Assembly: GCF_037176765.1 (NCBI RefSeq) | Contig: NC_090028.1 | Span: forward strand, 21,029,234 to 21,093,233 | DNA length: 64,000 nucleotides | Reading direction: 5' to 3' | DNA from: Anolis sagrei | Taxonomy: Eukaryota > Chordata > Lepidosauria > Squamata > Anolidae | Part shown: in pieces, positions 22,301 to 31,300 of the stretch | How the letters are laid out: every line of letters begins with the position of its first letter | Numbering within the stretch: the stretch's first letter is position 1 | The notes under the pieces: model-generated | What the model was told of the DNA's origin: nothing | The model's database searches: none | The model's input: only the letters and a program-made list of their open reading frames with translations | Position numbers and translations under genes: made by a program

Positions 22301-25300
22301 ATATTCCCACGCCTGTTTTTTGTTTTGTTTGTTTTAGGGTGTTTTTTTGTTTGTTTTGCTTTTTGTAGTGATTGTTAAAGTGTTTACAGGGAACAGCTTC
22401 TGCCTCTACCCTCTGTTTGCTGCAGAAGCTCCTGGCATAAACGTACTGTCTGGACAGGCCCTAAGAGTCACATGAGTGTAAAGTCCTTGATATAAATCAC
22501 TGCCTCCCACTGCTGAATAAAGGTTATACTTTTGAAACAAATGTTTTCTTTTTCCAGATTATTGCTTATATTTTAAGCTTTCTGCCCATCCCCGACAGGA
22601 AGGAGGCATCTCTGGTAAACCGGATCTGGTATTCGGCCGCTCAAGAGTCCCTTCGTCAGGTAGCAATCTTTTATTTTAGCCAATTTAATCATTATTTCTG
22701 TATTTATTTGGTGGTACTCTTCTGGCACTCCATGCAGTCATGCCGGCCACATGACCTTGGAGGTGTTTACGGACAACGCTGGCTCTTCAGCTTAGAAATG
22801 GAGATGAGCACCACACCCCAGAGTCAGACATGACTGGACTTAATGTCAGGGGACTACCTTTACCTACCTTTACCTTTTTTACTCTTCTGGGAAGTTGTGG
22901 ATCTCTTTCAGACATAAAGCTAAAGCATACTTAAATTTATATGTATGGAAAGTAGGGAATATTGGCAAGAGATTAGGAAGATTATATTTTGGATTACAAT
23001 TCGCATAATTTCTCAGGAGCTGTGGTGACAAGGGAATTCTGAAAAGGGGGTTCAAAAATGTAACTTTTCAATCGCTGGCCTTCAAGGGTGTTACATAATC
23101 TACTCTTTTTGGGGGGATGATTATGAGAAAATAGATTTTAATAATTTGCAAATCATCCTGAGTCCCATTATTAGGGAAGGGACTGGATTCATTGGCTGCC
23201 CCACAAAGACTATGGAATGGCCTGTCAGAAAAGACAGCTAAATAAGCTATTGGAATTTAAGACACATCTCTTCCAGGAGACCTACCTACCCAGTCAACTT
23301 TGAATCATGTGTTTTGGATTTCCATTCTGTTGCCCCTGTATGTTGATCTTCATACCTTGTGCTTTGACATATGTATTTCTGTATGTATTTTATGTTGATA
23401 CATTTTGACTGTGTTGTATCCCACCTTGAGCCACAAGGAGAGATGGGTAACAAATGAAATTATTATTATTATTATTAGATACACAACAAGATTAGTACAC
23501 AGTAAACTAGATCACTATGCTAGCTTTTGTATTTGATCACATGTCGGACACTTCTCAAGTATCTAGGACTGTGTGATGCATTGGCGAATAATGCGCAAAG
23601 ATTCAAGTAGCGTGGCCTTTTGCAGCTATTTTTTTTTATTTGTCGTGTCAGAACAACCAGTCTAACAGAACAAAGCAAACAAACAGAAAGATACACAACT
23701 TGTGAGTTTGGTAGCTGGTTAGATGTCCTTTGACCAGTATCTGGCCACTTGGAGTGCTTCCGGTGTTGCTGCAAGAAGGTCCTCCATTGTGCATGTGGCA
23801 GGGCTCAGGTTGCATTGCAGCAGGTGGTCAGTGGTTTGTTCTTCTCCACACTCGCATGTCGAGGATTCTACTTTGTAGCTCCATTTCTGAAGGTTGGCCC
23901 TGCATCTCGTGGTGCCAGAGCGCAGTCTGTTCAATGCCTTCCAAGTCGCCCAGTCTTCTGTGTGCCCAGGAGGGAGTCTCTCATTTGGTATCAGCCATTG
24001 GTTGAGGTGCTGGGTTTGAGCCTGCCACTTTTGGACTCTCGCTTGCTGAGGTGTTCCAGCGAGTGTCTCTGTAGATCTTAGAAAACTATGTCTAGATTTA
24101 AGTCGTTGGCATGCTGGCTGATACCCAAACAGGGGATGAGCTGGAGATGTCTCTGCCTTGGTCCTTTCACTATTGGCTGCTACTTCCCGGCAGATGCCAG
24201 GTGGTGCAATACCGGCTAAGCAGTGTAATTTCTCCAGTGGTGTGGGGCGCAGTGGTGTAGTTCACCTACCCCGTGATAATGCGGCATGTCTCATTAAGAG
24301 CCACATCCACTGTTTTAGTATGGTGAGATGTGTTCCACACTGGGCATACATACTCAGCAGCAGAGTAGCACAGCGCAAGGGCAGATGTCTTCACTGTATC
24401 TGGTTGTGATCCCCAGGTTGTGCCAGTCAGCTTTCGTATGATATTGTTTCTAGCACCCACTTTTTGCTTGAAGTTCAGGCAGTGCTTCTTGTAGGTAAGA
24501 GCACGGTCCAGAGTGACTCCCAGGTATTTGGGTGCGCTGCAATGCTCCAGTGGGATTCCTTCCCAGGTGATCTTCAGAGCTCGGGATGCTTCTCTGTTCT
24601 TGAGATGAAAGGCACATGTCTGTGTTTTAGATGGGTTAGGGATCAGCTGGTTTTCCCTGTAGTAGGCAGTAAGAGCACCTAGAGCTTCGGAGAGCTTCTG
24701 TTCTACAGTCTCAAAGCTCCCTGCTTGAGCAGTAATGGCAGCTGACAGGTGGTGATTTTCTCAGCGCCGATTGTTTTTAAGTGCAGGCCAAGGTCTTTAG
24801 GCACTGCACCCAATGTGTTTATTTATTATTATATTCCCACTCCTGTTCAATCCTAGGAGAACCTCTTGTACAACATTCCTGCTAGCTCTGCCTCACTGAG
24901 TACCATTAAGAGTTTGGCCCATAGGCATGTGGGCAATGTCAAGATGACGAACCTGGATGGATCTGCCACATCTCGCGATGTTGTCAGGCACGTTGCCAGC
25001 TACCTGGGGCCACACCTGCTCAGCTTGTGCCTCCATGGGAGTAGCCTGACAGAGACAAGCTTTGAGGAGCTCCTCCTGGCCTGCCCGTGCCTCACAACCT
25101 TGGATCTAAGTGGCTGCAACAGCCTCTTTATGTCCGGGACCCTGCTTTCCAAAGAAGAGAGTTACCTGAAAGCCCAGGAGGCTCTAGTGAACTTGCAGCA
25201 GCTGAACTTGTCTGGCTTACGATACTTGTCTGACATTTCCTTCAATCGCTTAACCAACTGGTCTCCGCGTCTGGCCAAGCTCTCCCTTGCTCGCTGCCAC

Positions 25301-28300
25301 ATCACCTTTGAATTTGATACTTACCATGGCTCCACCAACTACAACTCCTCAGCTCTGTTATCTTTCCGCAACCTCCTGCAGTTCCTGCGGAAGCGAGCCA
25401 GCAGCATGAAAACTTTGGACTTGAGTGGAACCAACATCTCAAGCCAGGCAATGAAGTCCCTGGCCCAAGTTGAAAATCTGCATCTGGAAGGGATGGTGCT
25501 GCAAGCCTGCCATGATCTGACCAACGAAACTGTGAGCATCCTGTGCCAGCACCAGCCCCACATAACCACCTTGGATCTAAGCGGTTGTTCTGAGCTGTCT
25601 GACCAGGCCATCCTGACTGTCTGCTCCCGGCTACCAGGCCTCCGGTGCCTGTGTTTAGGGAAGCTCCCGCGTGTAACTGAAGGTGGTTTCCAAAAGATCT
25701 CACAATTGAAGCATCTCCAAAAATTGGATGTATCTGAATGCAGTCTTGTGAGCTGTGGTGAACTGGCAAAAGCTCTTAGTACTGCCAAGGGACGGCCCAA
25801 ACTGGTTTCCCTAAATGCTGCCTTCTGCTCTTTACTACAGGTAAATTCCAAATGTGAGATTCCCATTCCCGTCAGTCTCAACCAGTATGGCCAATGGTGA
25901 GAGATGATAGAATTTGCAGTTCAAAAACACGTGGAGAATTGCAATTTCCCCAGCTCAGGTTTAGGTCTGAAAGGGAGCGTGAGTGACCATATCATACCTT
26001 TTGACAATAGAGCTCATGGTGATGTCCTTAATTCTCTGACCCCTCCAATTTTATCCTCACGGCAACCCTCAGAGGCAACAATAGCCCAAGGCCACCAATG
26101 AGCCATGATTTAGTTAGACTTCTAATCTGGGACTAATAGCTTGTGACTTTCCAGATGTTCATGGGCTCTAGTTCCCTTCATCTCTGATCATTGATCCATT
26201 CTGGTTGAGGCTGGTGGAAAATATGATTTAGAGCAGTGTTTCTCAACCTTCTTAATGCCGTGACCCCTTAATACAGTTCCTCATGTTGTGGTGACCCCCA
26301 ACCATAACATTATTTTCATTGCTACTGTCATTTTGCTACTGTTATGAATCGTTATGTAAATATCTGATATGCAGAATGTATTTTCATTCACTGGACCAAA
26401 TTTGGCACAAATACTCGATAAGCCCAAATTTGAATACTGGTGGGATTGGGGAAATTTATTTTGTCATTTGGGAGTTGCGATTGCTGGGATTTATAGTTAA
26501 CCTACAATCAAAGATTAACTCTATAATACACCAATGATGGAATTGAACCAAACTTGGCACACAGAACTCCCATGACCAACAGAAAATACTGGAAGGGTTT
26601 GGTGGGCACTGACCTTGAGTTTTGGATTTGTAGTTCACCTACATCCACAGAGCACTGTGGACTCAAATGATGGATCTAGACCAAACTTGACAAGAATCGT
26701 CAATATGCCCAAATGTGAACACTGGTGGAGTTTGGGGAAAATAGACCTTGATATTTGGGCATTGTAGTTGCTGGGATTGCTAGTTCACCTACAATCTAAA
26801 GAGCATTCTGAACCCCACCAATGATAGAATTTGGCCAAACTTCCCACACAGAACCACCATGACCAACAGAAAATATTGTGTTTTCTGATGGTCTTTGGCA
26901 ACCCCTCTGACACCCCCCTAGCGACCCTCCCCCCGGGTGTCCTGACCCCAGGTTGAGAAACACTAATTTAGATAGCTAAATATTTGGCCCTCTAACCACA
27001 ATCCCTCTCTTTTCTGGTTGAATAACAGAATTGGGCAAAATGGCTACCTCATCCTTTGGAGAATACTTTGTGAATACCCCAGATACTCTTGGTCTGCAGC
27101 TCTCATTAAATTGAACCAGTTATTATGGAGTGATAAGAGTTGCTCTCCAGTAAAATCTGGAGGAACACAGATTACTCTCCCTTTCCAATACTGTACACAC
27201 TTTTCTCATTCCAGGTGTACAGTATTGGTCTTAGATGTGTTAGCATTCTGACTTGATGTAACACAAGATCTCAGGACCCCTTAACTACGCATAATAAATA
27301 AAAGAGCCTGTTTTTCTCCCTTCCACAGGAAAGTTCAATCCTCTCACTGGCTGAAACCCTGAGCAAGAGCCTTCGGGTTCTGGATCTCTCATCCTGTGTG
27401 TCACTTGGCAACAGAAGCATCCAAGCCATTGCTTCCCACCTCTTGCTCTTGAGAGTCCTGCGTTTGGCCTGGTGCAAAGAACTGACAGATTGGGGCTTAT
27501 TGGGTGTTGAGGAATCTCAAGAGGAGCGTGAACATGTTGCAAAGGTGCGAAATATACACATGTGGTTTTGTGACAACTGTAAGTTAGTGGGGAGAAAGGA
27601 TGCTATGGACTCACAGTTAGAGATGGAAATAATGTTTGAAAATGTTCAAAAACTTGCAGAAAAAATATGTTTTCAGTGTGTTGAGAAACTCTGGCAAGAA
27701 GAATCCTGGACTGATGAAAGTCAGTTCAGGACTTAGTCTTTGCAAAATTTGCAAATGAATTTTGGGTGGGATTGATGTATGAATCTTGTGCAAGATAAGC
27801 TCAAATATTTATTTACAGTACTTATATTCCACCCTTCTCAGACTGAAGGGGACTCACAGAACACATGTACGGCAAACATTCAATGCTGATTATACAATGA
27901 CATGACAGACAACAGATAGATATATATATAAGTTTTTTCTCATCATTTGGCATTTTGGGAGGCTGTGCTGGGTTCTGGCCATAGGAGGTACTGTTGCTCC
28001 ATCTCCTTGCCGAAGAGCTTTCTTTGCTTGTAAACTTTCCTCTGAATGCTGTGCCTAAAATGCCTCTCCGCTTAATTTGATTTCTATTCATCTACTCACA
28101 TTGCCATTTTCCATCAAATAGGTGGGCAGGGAGCTGGGCTGAAGGTCAGGAGCTCACCCTGACCCAGCTTCAAACTGTCAGCCTTTTGGTTGGCAAGATT
28201 TACTTCAGCTGCAGTTGGCAATTAACCTGCTGTGCTAAAGCTGGCCCTTATGCAGTTGGCCTTTGTCAACTATGTGGTTTCCAAAGACTTTTCTGGAACA

Positions 28301-31300
28301 AGAAATTGACTCAGTTATGATTATTGTGGGGAAATTGGGCCATGCTCTTGTTTTTAGATGAAATGCAGAATTATATTTCTTTTCCAAAATGTTAAAAAAA
28401 TTCTATTGCCTTGACAGAAGGATGCAGGCCCTAAATTCAGCAGAAACTTTGGCAACCTGGGCTTCTTCCAGCCACCTCCACAAGATCTGGAGCAGGATGA
28501 CCAGATTCTCGTTGACTTTGCCAAGCACACTGTCCAAGAAAAACGCCATGCCTCTTTGAGTGCCTTAACCCATTTGCAAGAGCTTGACCTTACGGCTTGT
28601 GGGAAGCTGACGGACAAGAGCATCGCCAAGGTTTGCATACTACATTTGCCTTCCATTATCACATTATCCATTATCTGTCTTCATAGACCTGTCAGTGGCT
28701 TATGATACTGTAAACCACCACCTCCTCCTGAGAAAAATGTATAATATCACAAAGGACTACCACCTCACCCGCCTCATAGGAAACCTGCTACAAAACAGGA
28801 GTTTCTTTGTTGAGTTCCAGGGCCAGAGAAGAAGATGGCGGAAACAGAAGAACGGCCTGCCTCAGGGGAGCGTGCTTGCTCCATCCATGTTCAACATTTA
28901 CACAAATGACCAGCCACTGCCAGAAGGGAGAGAGAGTTTCATCTATGCAGATGATCATGCCATCACCACTCAAGCAGGGAGCTTTGAGATGGTTGAACAG
29001 AAGCTCTAGGTGCTCTTACTGCCTATTACAGGGAAAATCAGCTGATCCATAATCCGTCTAAAACACAGACATGCGTTTTTCACCGTAAGAACAGGCAAGC
29101 ATCCCAAGCTCCGAGGATTACCTGGGAAGGAATCCTACTGGAGCATTGCAGCGCACCCAAATACCTGGGAGTCACCCTGGACCATGCTCTGACCTACAAG
29201 AAGCACTACCTGAATATCAATCAAAAAGTGGGCACTAGAAATAATATCATACCAAAGCTGACTGGCACAACCTGGGGATCACAACCAGACACAGTGAAGA
29301 CATCTACCCGTGCGTTATGCTACTCTGCTGCTGAGTATGCATGCCCAGTGTGGAACACATCTCACCACACTAAAACAGTGGATGTGGCTCTTAATAAGAC
29401 ATGCCGCATTATCACGGCAAAGCGTAAGGGCAGATGTCTTCACTGTGTCTGGTTGTGATTCCCAGGTTGTGCCAGTCAGCTTTCGTATGATATTATTTCT
29501 AGCACCCACTTTTTCCTTGATATTCAGGCAGTACTTCTAAGTCAGAGCACAGTCCAGAGTGACTCCCAGGTATTTGGGTGTGCTGCAATGCTCCAGCGGG
29601 ATCCCTTCCCAGGTAATCCTCAGAGCTGGAGATGCTTGTCTGTTCTTTGAGCTGGTCATTGATGAAAATGTGTTTTATAATGGATTAGGAATCAGCTGGT
29701 TTTCCCTATTTTTGAGCTCTAGTGCAAAAAGTAATTTCTCCCATGTTTGGCAGAATCATCTTCATGGCAAAGTTTTGTTTTGTTGGCTAGATTCTCATTG
29801 GGACTTTAACATCTATATAAATAAAAATGTAATGTTCGTTTGTGGGATTAACAGAATTCAAAAACCACTGGATGAATTGACACCAAATTTGGACACAATG
29901 CACGTATCAGACCAATGAGTGACCATCACTAAAATAAATGATTTTTTTTTCATTTGGGAGTTGTAGTTGCTGGGATTAATAGTTCACATACAATCAAAGA
30001 GCATTCTGAATGCCACCAATGATGGAATTGACCCAAACTTGGCGTATATTTCTCCCATGACCGGGGGGGGGGGGGGTTGGCTTTGGGGGCTTCAGCCCCC
30101 CCCCCTGAAATTCTCATGGTGGTCTGCGAAAAGGCCTTACTGGTACATTATTTAAACTGTTATGTTTATTCATATCATTATCTGATCACCATGCTCAATA
30201 TATCTCATATGCACGAGGGTATTGGGGTAACGATACAAAAGGTTTGCTAGGGTAGGCCCTCTTTTACTCAGAGTCTGTCCCTCCCGTCCCCCCCCCCCCC
30301 CCCCCGAATCAAAATCCTGGCTACGGGCCTGCCCACAACCAACAGAAAATACTAGAAAGGTTTGGTGGGCATTGACCTTGAGTTTTGGAGTTGTAGTACA
30401 TCTACACCAACAATCAAAGAGCATTCTGGGCCCCACCAACGATAGAATTGGGCCAAACCTCCCACACAGAACCCTCATAACCGACAGAAAATACTGTTTT
30501 TTCTGATGGTCTTTGACAATGCTTCTGACACCCCCTTGCGACCCACCCCAGGGGTCCCGACCCCCAGGTTGGGAAATGCTGCCTTAAGGACATCAAGTCC
30601 ACCTACCTTCACCAGAGCAAGAAAACATATTCAAACCCTCCTGACAAAGAGCCATCCAGCCATAGATATAGATAGATATATATGACACACACACACACAC
30701 ACACACGACAGATATAGTATCATAGATTTGAAAAAGGACCCCTAAAGAAGGACGATTATATGTTGAATGTATTAGAGTAGGCAAACCAGACAATTGCTAC
30801 ATCAACACTGAAAAAGAAACAAGAAATACTGTTTACCCACAAGCATAAAGAAATTACATATATTAGAAACCAACACTTTCTCATTTATTTTCCAGATCAT
30901 CAGACTGGGCCACAGCAACACGTGGGAGGGGATGACTAGTCATAAACAAACTTAAAAGTGCAGTTTAGAACTATGGCTTTACACAACTGTAATATTCCTA
31001 GAAAAGGAGTATTGTCAAAGCTGGATTAATTGTGCAAGGGAATTAACCAGCATGGCTCTTGGGCAGTAGCTGTGATGTGCAACAGTGCCACACTTTGTGG
31101 GATGGGCTCCCCTTGCATAATGACAGCAGAAGGTGTGGGTTCAACTGTTCTGAACAACTCTAAAATTACAACAGCAAAACAACAGAGAGGAAACAATCTG
31201 GGACATCTAATCACCTCTCAACAAAAGATTGCCCCAGGCACTGCCAGGCCATCAAATGCTAATCAAGGTGGTCAGTTGAAACATTCACACCCAGCTCCAA

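Noticed and set aside
25302-25881. Long minus-strand frames of 155 and 180 codons
   Set aside because: They are antisense shadows of FBXL9 exon 3, without domain or splice support.
27545-27736. Alternative C-terminus of FBXL9 by read-through of exon 4
   Set aside because: The frame stays open for 63 codons but lacks LRR pattern, while a proper donor and three further LRR exons follow.
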